A stretch of DNA of 27,887 nucleotides from an uncultured Spartobacteria bacterium. Lineage in GTDB: Bacteria; Verrucomicrobiota; Verrucomicrobiia; Chthoniobacterales; Terrimicrobiaceae. The notes below the pieces were generated by a model. The model searched no databases. It was not told the origin of the DNA and saw only the letters and a list, made by a program, of their open reading frames with translations. Below, one piece after another: positions 1-8,649 of the stretch. The stretch is taken from the NCBI GenBank assembly GCA_937960895.1, contig CALCJD010000105.1, positions 1 through 27,887 of the forward strand, in the 5' to 3' direction. Position numbers and translations under genes: made by a program. Position 1 is the stretch's first letter; every line of letters begins with the position of its first letter.

Positions 1-248
1 AAAGCCAATGGGGTCAGTCAACAATTCTTGACAGAATGCCTCCCGGACCGCTGGGCACGCTGGCGGGCGGTAACGCTTCCGTCCTTGGCGGGGGCAAAAC
101 GCCCCTTCTATCCGTGTCCCGCCCTTCATGAGGCGGAGCGGTTCGGCGACAACCCTTCCGCGGGGTCAAGGGGGGAGGCGGCAAATCCGCCTCCCTCCCG
201 AACACCATCCTCCGGACGGTATCCGGCTGTCCCTTCCGTCTCAGGAGC
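1..248. other. Non-coding stretch downstream of the GH71/esterase operon
   Basis: No convincing gene is seen here. The stretch lies just past the stop codon of the minus-strand GH71-like gene. It holds a strong hairpin at 170-199 and a smaller GGGGC/GCCCC hairpin at 91-105 with loop AAAAC. Short open frames cross it on both strands, but none has a recognisable protein sequence or ribosome binding site. Confidence 0.6.
170..199 (-). terminator. Strong hairpin, probable end of the 6117-249 operon
   Basis: GGGAGGCGG (173-181) pairs perfectly with CCGCCTCCC (187-195) around loop CAAAT, and further G/C pairs extend the stem after one G-T wobble. It starts about 50 nt after the stop codon at 249 on the minus strand. 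No run of U follows it in that direction, so a classical intrinsic terminator is not proven. It may act with Rho or only protect the mRNA 3' end. Confidence 0.5.
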
Positions 249-2420
249 TTACTTTTCGAGCCCCACCAACACGCCGGAATGGTACAGCATGTTGGGATAT
301 TCGATGCGGTCGAGGACGGCGTAGCGACCGAAACCGCGAATGACGGGCTTCCCGGCGCGTTCCAATCCGAATTCCGGGGTGAAGGCCTTGTTGGGAGGCA
401 GGGGGACCTTGAAGGAGACGATTCCGGCGTCCGCCTTTTTGCGGAACACTTCCTCGCCGATCCGAATCGTCAATTCCCCGGGCTCCTTCAGAAACGCGAG
501 CAACTCGATCTGGTCCTCCGCGGTGTCCTTGCCGGCCACCTTGACCGCCTTCCATTTTTTTCCGTGCGTCGGTTCCAGCGCGGAGTGATGGCGGCGGTAG
601 CTGTAATAAAGAACGTCGCGGATGATCTCCGGCGCCCGACCGGTTTTGAACCACTGGGCGTAATACGCGCTGAGATCATAGAGGGCAAAACCGATCGCCG
701 TCGACGGCGCCATCGCCTGCTCGGAATAGTCCGACCACGTGTTGATGCAAACCCAGTCCGCCTTGTCCTCGATGGCGGTCATCCAGGTGCGGCGCAGGGT
801 GTCGAAATTTTCCGCCTCCCAGAAAATGGATCCCCGGGAACGAATGTCATGCGTGGCGACGGGGGCCACCACGAGCTTGGTGTATTTCCGCGCCTCCTCC
901 ACCCACCTGGTGCGCAAGGGCGTGCGGGGGCCCCAGTGGGACATGCCCATGGCCACGTCGGAGAAATCCGCCAGCCGGTTCATGCTGTTGAACTGCGTGA
1001 GGAGGACCGACGGGCGGCCGAGCCGCTCCAGTTCCGCGAGGGCCTTTCTCCACCACTCCGGCGTCTGCCGTTCCGTGAGCCACATGCTGATGATCATGCG
1101 GCCGTCCGGGGTGCGCATGGTGGCGGGCGATTCCCAGGCCTTTTTGAACACCTCGGAGTTGGCGTATTCAATGGGGTCCGCCTCCTCGCTGCCCGCATAA
1201 ACCGCGGGAATGATCGGAAACTTTTCCGGACTGCGCCCGGCGGCGTCCAGCATGGCAAAGGAAATCCTGTTGAAATAATGCTGTCCGCCGTGCTCCCGCG
1301 GATTGGCAAAAAAGTCCACGATAAAGCCGTCCAGTCCCATCTGACGCGCCAGGCGAATTTCCTCCTCACGTCCGATCAGCAGTTCCTCGTCTTCCGACAG
1401 GCCCTCCTTCAACGGCACCCGCGGCAGGGGATGATAAAAATACTTGGTGCCCGCGTCCCGGCGCTTCGGATCGATCGGGATCGAGGCATTCATGGTGGAC
1501 AAAGGGTACCAGCCGAGTCCGGTGTCCTGGGAGGACATGCCGGAGGGGTAAATGGGATAATAATACGCGAGGACTTTGCGATCGCCCGGACCCTGATCGC
1601 GTTTGAAGGGCAGCCACGCGGTGCGACCCGCATCCACCTGGCCGGCCACGGTGATGTTGTCGATCATCCAGGATCCCTGATCCGCGTCCTCTCCCAAAGT
1701 CGTGAAGCGAAGCGACGAGAATCCCCCGCTGCCGGGCACCTTCACGGAATTCTGCGCGAGAGAAAGCTGCCGGAACTCAAAGGGACCATGTTCGGGAAAC
1801 ACCAACGGAACCCGATCCGTCGGAAGATTGGAAACGCGTCCATCCGGCGTAAAGAGTCGAAAAGCCGCCTGCCGGTCCGGCGAAATGGTGACCCCCAGGT
1901 GATACCATTTGCCCTGAAGAAGCGGACACAACTGAACGCACGTTCCATCCGCCTGCAGGACCTGAAGTCCGTCCCGGCGGCTCAGTCGCAGTTGCAGTCC
2001 GTGGCCGGAGGCATCGGTCAGATCCACCTGCAATCCCAGTCCCTTTTCGCCGCCGTCCGCACCCAGTTGAAAATCAAAACCGAGGTAGACCGCACCGGCG
2101 GGCGTTTCGACAAATTCACAGGCGAGCCCGCTGCCCTTGCCGGCCGAGGAGGATTGGTCGCGCAGCAGGAACCCCTTTCCGTGAACCGCATTCCCGGGAA
2201 ACGGCGATTCGGCCGAGGTTTCCAAAGTCAGGCTGACGTCCTTCGCCGGCTTCCCCAGAGGTTTCCACGGATGCGGCGGAAACGCGCCGGCGGGGTATTC
2301 GTCAAACCGGTCGACCGGCAATTGTTCCACGCTGGCGGGAGAGGCCGGCGCGGTGCACGGAAGGAAAAGCGCGAGGATGGTCGGCAGGAAATTCCGAACG
2401 GAAAGGAGAGGGAGGGTCAT
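249..2420 (-). CDS. Secreted GH71-like glycoside hydrolase (copy 1)
   Basis: Predicted secreted or periplasmic hydrolase of 723 residues. After an N-terminal signal peptide (hydrophobic stretch FLPTILALFLPC, then Ala-rich), residues about 30-270 look like a jelly-roll domain ending in SWMIDNITVAG. The catalytic region begins at KVLAYYYPIYPSG. It includes RQMGLDGFIVDFF near residue 360 and INTWSDYSEQ near residue 560, which resembles the WNDYGE motif of GH71 alpha-1,3-glucanases. A C-terminal beta domain ends in YPNMLYHSGV. The neighbour at 2438 is a close paralogue, and the two likely arose by tandem duplication. An in-frame GTG at 2441 overlaps the upstream stop as GTGA and is an alternative start; ATG 2420 was preferred because it leads directly into the signal peptide. 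The GH71 assignment is by motif; the substrate is unknown. Confidence 0.8.
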   Translation of the reverse strand: MTLPLLSVRNFLPTILALFLPCTAPASPASVEQLPVDRFDEYPAGAFPPHPWKPLGKPAKDVSLTLETSAESPFPGNAVHGKGFLLRDQSSSAGKGSGLACEFVETPAGAVYLGFDFQLGADGGEKGLGLQVDLTDASGHGLQLRLSRRDGLQVLQADGTCVQLCPLLQGKWYHLGVTISPDRQAAFRLFTPDGRVSNLPTDRVPLVFPEHGPFEFRQLSLAQNSVKVPGSGGFSSLRFTTLGEDADQGSWMIDNITVAGQVDAGRTAWLPFKRDQGPGDRKVLAYYYPIYPSGMSSQDTGLGWYPLSTMNASIPIDPKRRDAGTKYFYHPLPRVPLKEGLSEDEELLIGREEEIRLARQMGLDGFIVDFFANPREHGGQHYFNRISFAMLDAAGRSPEKFPIIPAVYAGSEEADPIEYANSEVFKKAWESPATMRTPDGRMIISMWLTERQTPEWWRKALAELERLGRPSVLLTQFNSMNRLADFSDVAMGMSHWGPRTPLRTRWVEEARKYTKLVVAPVATHDIRSRGSIFWEAENFDTLRRTWMTAIEDKADWVCINTWSDYSEQAMAPSTAIGFALYDLSAYYAQWFKTGRAPEIIRDVLYYSYRRHHSALEPTHGKKWKAVKVAGKDTAEDQIELLAFLKEPGELTIRIGEEVFRKKADAGIVSFKVPLPPNKAFTPEFGLERAGKPVIRGFGRYAVLDRIEYPNMLYHSGVLVGLEK

Positions 2421-2437
2421 GGCGATGTTCCGCGGAC

Positions 2438-4555
2438 TCACTCTTTTCCGGCGATGACGCCGGAGTGATAGAGCATGTTGGGGTATTCAATGCGGTCGAG
2501 AACGGCGTACCGTCCGAAACCGCCTAGGACGGTCCGGCCATCCCGCACGAGCAGAAACTCGGGCGTGAAGGATTTGCCGGGCGGCAGCGGCACCTTGAAG
2601 GACGTGACCCCCGCGGGGGCGTCCTTGGTGAACACCTCGTCGCCCATGCGGATCCGGAGTTGTCCGGGTTCCTTGAGAAAGGCGAGAAGCTCGATCTCAT
2701 CACGGACCTTCCGGTTGTCCCCCTCCGCGACCACCTTCCATTTTTTGCCGTGCGCGGGTTCGAGGCCCGAATGGTGCCGGCGGTAGCTGTAATACAGCAC
2801 GTCGCGGACGATTTCCGGCGCCTTCCCCGTCTTGAACCACTGCAGGTAATAGGCGCTCAAATCATAAGGGGCAAAGCCAATGGACTTGGACGGAGCCATG
2901 GCCTGCTCGGAATAGTCCGACCACGTGTTGATAAACACCCAATCCGCCCCTTCCTCGATGGCCATCCGCCATGTGTGACGGAGCGTGTCGAAGTTTTGCG
3001 ACTCCCAGAAAATGGAGCCCCGGGAGCGGATGTCATGCGGGGCGACCGGAGCCACCACCAGCGGCGCGACCTTGCGCGCCGCCTCGATCCATCCGGTTTG
3101 GCGCGGCGTGCGCGGTCCCCAGTGGCTCATGCCGGCCACCACGGGCGCAAACTCCTCGAGTTTGTCCATGCTGTTGAATTGGGTGACCAGCACGGCCGGC
3201 CGGCCAAGGCGCTCCAGTTCGCCGAGCACCGCCTTCCACCATTCCGCGGAATGCCGTTCCGTAAGCCACATGCTGATGACCATTTTCCCATCGGGCGTCC
3301 GCAGCACGGCCGGCGACTCGGAGGCAATGCGAAAGACGGGAGCCTGGGCGTATTTGACGGGATCCAGGTTTTCGTCCGACGAATAAACCGCCGGAATGAT
3401 CTTGAAGTCGGGATCGACGCGTTCTGCGGCCTTCAGGGTCGCGAAGGAAACCTGATCAAAATATTTCTGTCCTCCGGTGTCCGCCGGGTAGGCAAAAAAA
3501 TCGACCACAAAGCCATCGAGCCCCATCTGCCGCGCAATCCGGATTTCCTCCTCCCGTCCGACGATCAACTGTTCCTCGCGGGAAAGGTCGGCGGGCAGCG
3601 GTGGACGCAGAAGCGGATGATAAAAAAGTTTCGTGCCCGCGTCCTTGCGGCGCGGATCGACTTCCGTCGAGGCGTTGAGTGTCGTCAGGACATACCACGA
3701 AAGCCCGGGATCCTCGGAGGACGCGCCGGAGGAATAGATCGGATAATAATAGGCAAAGGCCTTGCGTTTGGAATCGCGCAGTTCCTTGTCCGGCACCCGT
3801 TGGAACGGCCACCATTCGGTCCGGGGCGCATCCACCCGTCCTCCCATGCTGACATTGTCCACCTGCCACCCACCCGTCTGAGCGGCTTCGCCGGAACTCA
3901 CAAACCGGAGTCGGGTGAAGTCGGAAACCGGAGGAATCGGAATGGAAATCTTTCCCAAACCCACCGGCGTTTTTTTGCTTTGCTGCGTGAAGAAGGACAC
4001 CTGCGCCTGGTGGTCGGGAGTGAGGGTGATGCCGACATGATACCAGCGGTCATACGTCAGGGAGACAATGTGGTGCCATTTGCCCTCGGCATCCCTGATG
4101 CGAAGGCCTTCGCTTTTGCCCATGGAGACGACGAGCCCCTCGCCGGCCTCATTGGTCAGGTGGCACTCCAGATCGAGGCCTTCGCCGTCCTTTCCCTTGA
4201 GAAGGCGGAAGTCATACCCGAGATAAACCCCGCCCGCAGGCGGCGGCAGAAATTCACACGTGATGCCCTGGCCCCGGCCGGCGGTCGTGCTCTCGTCAGT
4301 GACCGCCAGCCCCTTGCCGGTCACCTTGTTGTTTGGAAACGCGGATTCCGCCTCCGGGGAAAGCACCACCTTGACCCCCTCGACCGGCGGAGCGGCCGGT
4401 TTCCAGGGATGGGGCGGAAATTCCCCGGCCGGATATTCGTCGAAACGGTCCACCGGCAATTGCTCGGTGCTCCGCACGGAAGCCGCGACCTCACCGGTCC
4501 AAAAACCTCCGCAAACCAGAACCGCGCAGCCGCTGATCAGCAGGGAATGCTTCAT
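2438..4555 (-). CDS. Secreted GH71-like glycoside hydrolase (copy 2)
   Basis: Paralogue of the 249-2420 product, 705 residues. The ATG overlaps the stop of the esterase gene as ATGA, which indicates translational coupling. The signal peptide starts MKHSLLISGCAVLVCGG. Both paralogues share EQLPVDRFDEYPAG just after the signal, a jelly-roll-like region, the start of the catalytic part (AFAYYYPIYSSG), GLDGFVVDFF near residue 345, INTWSDYSEQ near residue 541, and almost the same C-terminal segment (GFGRYAVLDRIEYPNMLYHSGV in copy 2). The N-terminal accessory domains differ far more than the catalytic and C-terminal parts. The two copies may therefore recognise different forms of a glycan while keeping the same chemistry. 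GH71 enzymes cleave alpha-1,3-glucan; whether that is the substrate here cannot be told from sequence. Confidence 0.8.
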   Translation of the reverse strand: MKHSLLISGCAVLVCGGFWTGEVAASVRSTEQLPVDRFDEYPAGEFPPHPWKPAAPPVEGVKVVLSPEAESAFPNNKVTGKGLAVTDESTTAGRGQGITCEFLPPPAGGVYLGYDFRLLKGKDGEGLDLECHLTNEAGEGLVVSMGKSEGLRIRDAEGKWHHIVSLTYDRWYHVGITLTPDHQAQVSFFTQQSKKTPVGLGKISIPIPPVSDFTRLRFVSSGEAAQTGGWQVDNVSMGGRVDAPRTEWWPFQRVPDKELRDSKRKAFAYYYPIYSSGASSEDPGLSWYVLTTLNASTEVDPRRKDAGTKLFYHPLLRPPLPADLSREEQLIVGREEEIRIARQMGLDGFVVDFFAYPADTGGQKYFDQVSFATLKAAERVDPDFKIIPAVYSSDENLDPVKYAQAPVFRIASESPAVLRTPDGKMVISMWLTERHSAEWWKAVLGELERLGRPAVLVTQFNSMDKLEEFAPVVAGMSHWGPRTPRQTGWIEAARKVAPLVVAPVAPHDIRSRGSIFWESQNFDTLRHTWRMAIEEGADWVFINTWSDYSEQAMAPSKSIGFAPYDLSAYYLQWFKTGKAPEIVRDVLYYSYRRHHSGLEPAHGKKWKVVAEGDNRKVRDEIELLAFLKEPGQLRIRMGDEVFTKDAPAGVTSFKVPLPPGKSFTPEFLLVRDGRTVLGGFGRYAVLDRIEYPNMLYHSGVIAGKE

Positions 4556-6117
4556 TTTTTCGGAGGCCAGTCGTCCGTACGGAAGGGCGCCGCGGGCAGA
4601 CCCTGATCGTCGAAAAGACACGGTTTGGGAAACTCCCGCCACGCATAACGCAGCGCCACCGGAGCCGGCACCGCGGGGGAGGAAACAATCAGATCCCGTC
4701 CCTCCAGGCGGGCCGTGGCCGGATGAAACACGCGGTCGGCACCGGCGAGTTCAAAGGCGCCAAGCACCGGCGGTTGCTCGCGCAGAACGATCCGGCCCTT
4801 TTCCTCCACCCTGACCCGCATGGCGGATCCTTCGGGGGTTGCGGAAAGAATCACCGGACCTTGGTCATCAAGATCCTCGCCGAACACTGTGCGACGAACG
4901 GTCCGCGCAAGACGCTCCCCAAAGACCTGCTTGTTGGGGGGATGAATTTCCTTGGCCTCCCCGAGATCCACGGTCACCAGAAGACCGGCCGGGGGCAGGG
5001 AGGTCACGGCGCCGGCCTGTCCCTCCCGAATGTAGGGCCAGCAGACGTTTCCCTCCCCACCGTAGGCCGGAAGTTGAACAATGACAAAAGGCAGTTCGGC
5101 GTCGTTCCACTTCACGCGCCAGTCCTTTATCAGCGCCTTGAGCAGGCCGCCGTATTGCGTGGGATATTTCCAATTCGCCTCGCCCTGATACCAGATCGCC
5201 GCCCGGACGGTGTAGGGGGCCAGCGGATGAATCATGGCATTGTAGGCGCCGGAGACTCCGCGGGACTTCGGGCCGCCTTCCGGCGCCTTGGGTTTGGGTT
5301 GGGTAAATTCCTTCCCTTCCCGTGCGGCGGCCTTCTTTTTCTCCTCCCACTCCGCCATGGTCCGGTCGAACTTCGCCTTGGCCGCGGGATAAGCCGCCAC
5401 CACCTTGTCCCAGCGTTCCTGGATGACCGCCAGTGCCGGATCCGCGGCAATGGCGTCCTGGCTCAGCCAGGTTTCAATGGCGGTTCCGCCCCAGCTGGCA
5501 TTGATCAGCCCCTGCGGCTGACCCGTCACCTTCAAAAGATTTCGCGCCATGAAGTATCCCAGCGCGGTGAAGTCCCCGACGGTTTCCGGGGAGCAGACCA
5601 CCCATTTTCCCCGGACGGACTCCTCCGGCCGGGCGCTCACCCCGGTGAGCACCTTGAACTGACGGATCTCGGGAAAATTGCCCGCGGCGATTTCGGCGGT
5701 GGCATTGTCCGATTTTTTGACCGTCCACTCCATGTTGGACTGCCCCGTGCAAAGCCAGACGTCGCCGACAATCACGTCCTTGCTCACCACACGTTCGTCG
5801 CCGCTTTCGAAAATCAGCTCCCCCGATTCCCCGCCCGGCAGGGCGGGAAGGGTCATCTGCCAGCGTCCCCTGTCATCGGCCACCGCCTGCGCGGATTTTT
5901 CCTTGAAGGACACGCGAACGGAACTTCCCGGTTGCGCCTTTCCCCAAACCGTCACCGGTTTGTCACGCTGCAAAACGGCGTGATCTCCAAAGAGCACATT
6001 CGGGGAAAGCTGTCCTGCCGGAGCCGGACTCACGCCGAGCACGCTCAGAAAAAGGGCGGGAACAACGAACCATCGGAAGGGAACCGGCCGGAGCCGGGAA
6101 GCAGTCGGGGCGGTCAT
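4552..6117 (-). CDS. Secreted sialate O-acetylesterase-type SGNH esterase
   Basis: Predicted secreted carbohydrate esterase, 521 residues, that would remove acetyl groups from acetylated sugars. After the signal peptide (FVVPALFLSVLGVSPAPAG) comes an N-terminal beta domain that includes the common family signature VLFGDHAVLQRDKPVTVWG. The SGNH blocks follow: TGQSNMEW with nucleophile Ser about residue 127, NASWGGTAIETW about 206-217, WYQGEANW about 309-316, and EIHPPNKQVFGERLA carrying the likely catalytic His. ATG 6117 was chosen because it leads straight into the signal peptide and lies about 52 nt after the operator at 6170-6183, matching the spacing at other units. A GTG at 6177, overlapping the lacI stop, is the alternative. 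It is first in a unit with two GH71-like genes, which suggests deacetylation opens the polymer to the hydrolases. True sialate specificity is unproven. Confidence 0.85.
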   Translation of the reverse strand: MTAPTASRLRPVPFRWFVVPALFLSVLGVSPAPAGQLSPNVLFGDHAVLQRDKPVTVWGKAQPGSSVRVSFKEKSAQAVADDRGRWQMTLPALPGGESGELIFESGDERVVSKDVIVGDVWLCTGQSNMEWTVKKSDNATAEIAAGNFPEIRQFKVLTGVSARPEESVRGKWVVCSPETVGDFTALGYFMARNLLKVTGQPQGLINASWGGTAIETWLSQDAIAADPALAVIQERWDKVVAAYPAAKAKFDRTMAEWEEKKKAAAREGKEFTQPKPKAPEGGPKSRGVSGAYNAMIHPLAPYTVRAAIWYQGEANWKYPTQYGGLLKALIKDWRVKWNDAELPFVIVQLPAYGGEGNVCWPYIREGQAGAVTSLPPAGLLVTVDLGEAKEIHPPNKQVFGERLARTVRRTVFGEDLDDQGPVILSATPEGSAMRVRVEEKGRIVLREQPPVLGAFELAGADRVFHPATARLEGRDLIVSSPAVPAPVALRYAWREFPKPCLFDDQGLPAAPFRTDDWPPKK

Positions 6118-6169
6118 GGAACACCACCACGCTGCCACCGTCTCCCCGATCCGTCCAACCTCCATGCCG

Positions 6170-6183
6170 TTTATCACGATAAG
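6170..6183. promoter_or_regulatory. Putative LacI-type operator upstream of the esterase operon
   Basis: TTTATCACGATAAG contains the perfect inverted repeat TTATC-AC-GATAA. It lies about 52 nt upstream of the esterase ATG (6117) and overlaps the last codons and stop of the upstream lacI gene. It matches the sites at 8589, 14168 and 22033. Confidence 0.6.
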
Positions 6184-7214
6184 CTTCCAGCCGAGGCTTG
6201 CGGAACCACCTTCTCCTCCCTCCAGGTTCCCCGAACCAGAACGGTCTGCGGCATGCGGGGCGGTCCGAACTCTCCGCGCTCCAGCCGGCTCGTCACCAGA
6301 TCCACCGCCGCCCTGGCCTGATCGTCGAGAGCCTGCACGACACCCGGTTCACGTGCGTCCGGTCTGGCATCCACCGCGTAAAGCCGCGGCCGCCGCTTGC
6401 GGTCCATTTTCCGCACGAGACCATCAAGCATTTGGTACTCGCGATGAACCGAAGTGATGATGGCGTCGGGTTTTCTTTCGGTGATCCATCGGAAAATCGC
6501 CGCCGGTTCCTCATCCCGGCAGAGGAAGGGCTCCAGCAACCGGCTTCCGTCGATGCGCCGTTCCGCCAGATAGGCGCCGAGGGAGAGATGATTGACCCGC
6601 TCATCGATCTGCCGGGAGGTGAAAAACGTGATGCGGCGGAATCCCCGTTCGCGCACCCGGCCGACCGCCATCTGAAGGATTCCGTAATAGTCGATGGCCA
6701 CCTGATCGAGCGCGGGACGGTGCAGGGTGTAACCGAGGGCCACGCCGGCAAAGTCGTTGAAATCAAAATCCAGGACGTGCAGAGCCGAGGGCAACGGGCA
6801 CACGAGGACACCGCGGATGCCCCGTGCCAGAAGGATGCGCCGCATGCGGTCGGCGGTCATTCCCGGTTCCGTCAACCAGAACGCCTCCTGACGGTAACCG
6901 AGTTCCCGGGCCCGGGCGGAGGTCGCTTCGAAGAGGTATTGGTAATTGGCCGATCGCCGCCAGCCGTCCCGCGTGGGATAGGCGGTCAGAAAGGCCAGCG
7001 TGGAGCCCTCCCGGGAAGCCCGGCCGCGGCGGCGGACCGACATCAGCGCGGAAACCAGCGGGTTGGGCCGGTAGCCCAAACGATCGGCCACGGCGCGGAT
7101 GCGCGCCCGGGTGGCGGCGGGAAGACTGTGGTGATCCCGGAGGGCCAGGGACACCGTGGTCTGGTGAACTCCCGCCTCGCGGGCGACCTCCTTCATGGTG
7201 ACACGTCGCGCCAT
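6174..7214 (-). CDS. LacI-family transcriptional regulator 1
   Basis: DNA-binding regulator of 346 residues, typical LacI length. The N-terminal helix-turn-helix reads VTMKEVAREAGVHQTTVSLALR, followed by RLGYRPNPLVSALMSVRRRGRA as linker and hinge. The rest is a periplasmic-binding-protein-like effector domain (for example LARGIRGVLVCP near residue 130 and a conserved end PQTVLVRGTW). The hinge has SALM where many LacI proteins have ARxL, a feature shared with the second LacI protein at 22101. The gene is divergent from the FAD oxidoreductase, with 82 bp between starts, and precedes the esterase/GH71 genes on the same strand. It is probably a local repressor responding to a sugar from glycan breakdown. 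The operator-like element at 7217-7232 abuts its start codon, which suggests autoregulation. Confidence 0.9.
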   Translation of the reverse strand: MARRVTMKEVAREAGVHQTTVSLALRDHHSLPAATRARIRAVADRLGYRPNPLVSALMSVRRRGRASREGSTLAFLTAYPTRDGWRRSANYQYLFEATSARARELGYRQEAFWLTEPGMTADRMRRILLARGIRGVLVCPLPSALHVLDFDFNDFAGVALGYTLHRPALDQVAIDYYGILQMAVGRVRERGFRRITFFTSRQIDERVNHLSLGAYLAERRIDGSRLLEPFLCRDEEPAAIFRWITERKPDAIITSVHREYQMLDGLVRKMDRKRRPRLYAVDARPDAREPGVVQALDDQARAAVDLVTSRLERGEFGPPRMPQTVLVRGTWREEKVVPQASAGSLS

Positions 7215-7216
7215 TT

Positions 7217-7232
7217 ACTCATCGATAAGAGT
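7217..7232. promoter_or_regulatory. Operator-like variant in the lacI/oxidoreductase divergent gap
   Basis: ACTCATCGATAAGAGT carries half-sites TCATC and GATAA with no spacer, unlike the 2-nt spacer at the other sites. It also has ACTC/GAGT outer arms. GATAAGAGT is identical to the right half of the 22033 site. It lies 2 nt from the lacI1 start and 64 nt upstream of the oxidoreductase ATG. The match is looser than the others. Confidence 0.4.
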
Positions 7233-7296
7233 CATCCGGCCATTTGCAAGCCCGCCCACGCGTGGGAGGCTGACATCCGCGTCACCCACATCTCTC

Positions 7297-8601
7297 ATGA
7301 CTACCATTGAAGAACCCGGAAAAATCCTGCCCGTTCGCGACCGTTACGACGTGATGGTCTGCGGCGGAGGCCCGGCCGGTTTTGCCGCCGCCCTTTCCGC
7401 CGCCCGCGCCGGCGCCCGCACCTGCCTCATCGAACATCAGGGGTTTCTCGGAGGCATCTGGACCGCCGGACTGCTGTCCTTCATTCTCGATGCACGGGAC
7501 AAACCCGGCTTGATCGCCGAGGTGCGGCGCCGTCTGCGGGAACGGGGGGCCATCCGGGAGGCCCGGGATTTGTATGACGCCGAGGAAATGAAACTCCTCC
7601 TCGAAGACATGTGCCGGGAAGCCGGCGTGATCGTCCGGCTTTATACACGGCTTGCCTCCGTCCTCACCCGGGAGCGCCACATTCGGCATGTCATCCTGGA
7701 GGCCAAGGAGGGACGCTTTGCCCTCGAGGCCCGGAACTTTGTTGATGCGACGGGGGACGGAGACCTTGGGGCGCTGGCCGGCTGCGGATTTGAAATTGGC
7801 CGCTCCGGCGACGGTCTCACCCAGCCGATGACCCTGATGGCGCTCGTATCCGGCGTGCCGGAGCACGTGAGAAACTCTCCTTTCGCCAGCGCAATGAGCG
7901 GATCCTGCATCTCCAAGGATGAATTTTATCAGGCGCTGGCCCGGGCCGGTTTTGCCCCGAGCTACACGAAGCCCAGCCTGTTTCCCCTACCGAACGGACT
8001 TTGCTGCCTGATGGCCAATCATGAATACGAACGCAGCGGGCTCAAGTCCGAGGATCTCACCGCCGCGAGCATGAACGCGCGGCGGGAAATCCATCGCGTG
8101 GTGAACGCCATGCGCAGGATCGCGCCGGAATGGAACGGGGTTCGTCTCGTCGCCACCGCCCCGCACATCGGCGTGCGGGAGGGACGCCGTTTGAACGGAC
8201 TGTATCGTCTGAACCTCGAGGACCTGCAAAACGGGGCCCGGTTTGACGACGGCATCGCCCGCGCCACCTTTCCCATCGATGTACACAGCATCCGGCGAAG
8301 TGACGGCGGAGGGTACAGCTCGGATGGCGCGGTCAAGCAGGCCGAGCCTTATGACATTCCGCTGCGCTGTCTGATTGCGGCCGACGTCGACAATCTGGCC
8401 ATGGCGGGGCGCTGCATCAGCGGCGATTTCCACGCCCACGCCAGTTATCGGGTGACGGGCAATGCCGTGGCCACCGGAGAAGCGGCCGGGGTGGTGACGG
8501 CGCTGGCCTCCCAACGAAACACGCGGCCGGCCGACATCCCCGCCCGGGATGTTCTCAAAATCCTCGGACCGCGTGACCCGGAGGGAAGCTCATCGCGATA
8601 A
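7297..8601 (+). CDS. FAD-dependent oxidoreductase (FAD_oxidored family)
   Basis: Predicted flavoprotein of 434 residues. The N-terminal Rossmann motif RYDVMVCGGGPAGFAAALSAARAG runs from about residue 16 to 39 and is followed by a Glu-ending strand (TCLIE) and FLGGIWTAG, typical of FAD_oxidored (PF12831) proteins. FVDATGDGDLGALAG sits mid-protein. The C-terminal flavin-binding segment reads NLAMAGRCISGDFHAHASYRVTG with GEAAGVVTALA after it. No signal peptide is seen, so it is probably cytoplasmic. ATG 7297 starts the recognisable protein; the open frame upstream is rich in Arg/Ser and looks non-coding. Proteins of this family often sit in glycan-degradation loci of Verrucomicrobiota and Planctomycetota, but the substrate is rarely known. 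A role in oxidising a released sugar or derivative is inference. Confidence 0.85.
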   Translation: MTTIEEPGKILPVRDRYDVMVCGGGPAGFAAALSAARAGARTCLIEHQGFLGGIWTAGLLSFILDARDKPGLIAEVRRRLRERGAIREARDLYDAEEMKLLLEDMCREAGVIVRLYTRLASVLTRERHIRHVILEAKEGRFALEARNFVDATGDGDLGALAGCGFEIGRSGDGLTQPMTLMALVSGVPEHVRNSPFASAMSGSCISKDEFYQALARAGFAPSYTKPSLFPLPNGLCCLMANHEYERSGLKSEDLTAASMNARREIHRVVNAMRRIAPEWNGVRLVATAPHIGVREGRRLNGLYRLNLEDLQNGARFDDGIARATFPIDVHSIRRSDGGGYSSDGAVKQAEPYDIPLRCLIAADVDNLAMAGRCISGDFHAHASYRVTGNAVATGEAAGVVTALASQRNTRPADIPARDVLKILGPRDPEGSSSR

Positions 8602-8602
8602 G
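8589..8602. promoter_or_regulatory. Putative LacI-type operator upstream of the beta-helix gene
   Basis: CTCATCGCGATAAG is an imperfect inverted repeat, TCATC-GC-GATAA. It lies 47 nt upstream of ATG 8650, and its TAA is the stop codon of the oxidoreductase gene. Confidence 0.55.
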
Positions 8603-8649
8603 TCCAATCTTCCTTGCCGGTTCCCCCGGCTGGGAACGACAGGTTTTCC

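Noticed and set aside
279..2468. Long plus-strand open frame opposite the first GH71-like gene
   Set aside because: It lacks any domain and is Arg/His-rich. The minus strand carries a signal peptide and conserved GH71 motifs, with a paralogue next door.
5341..5400. GGGATAAGCC at about 5387 as another copy of the operator motif
   Set aside because: Only one half-site is present and it lies inside the esterase coding region.
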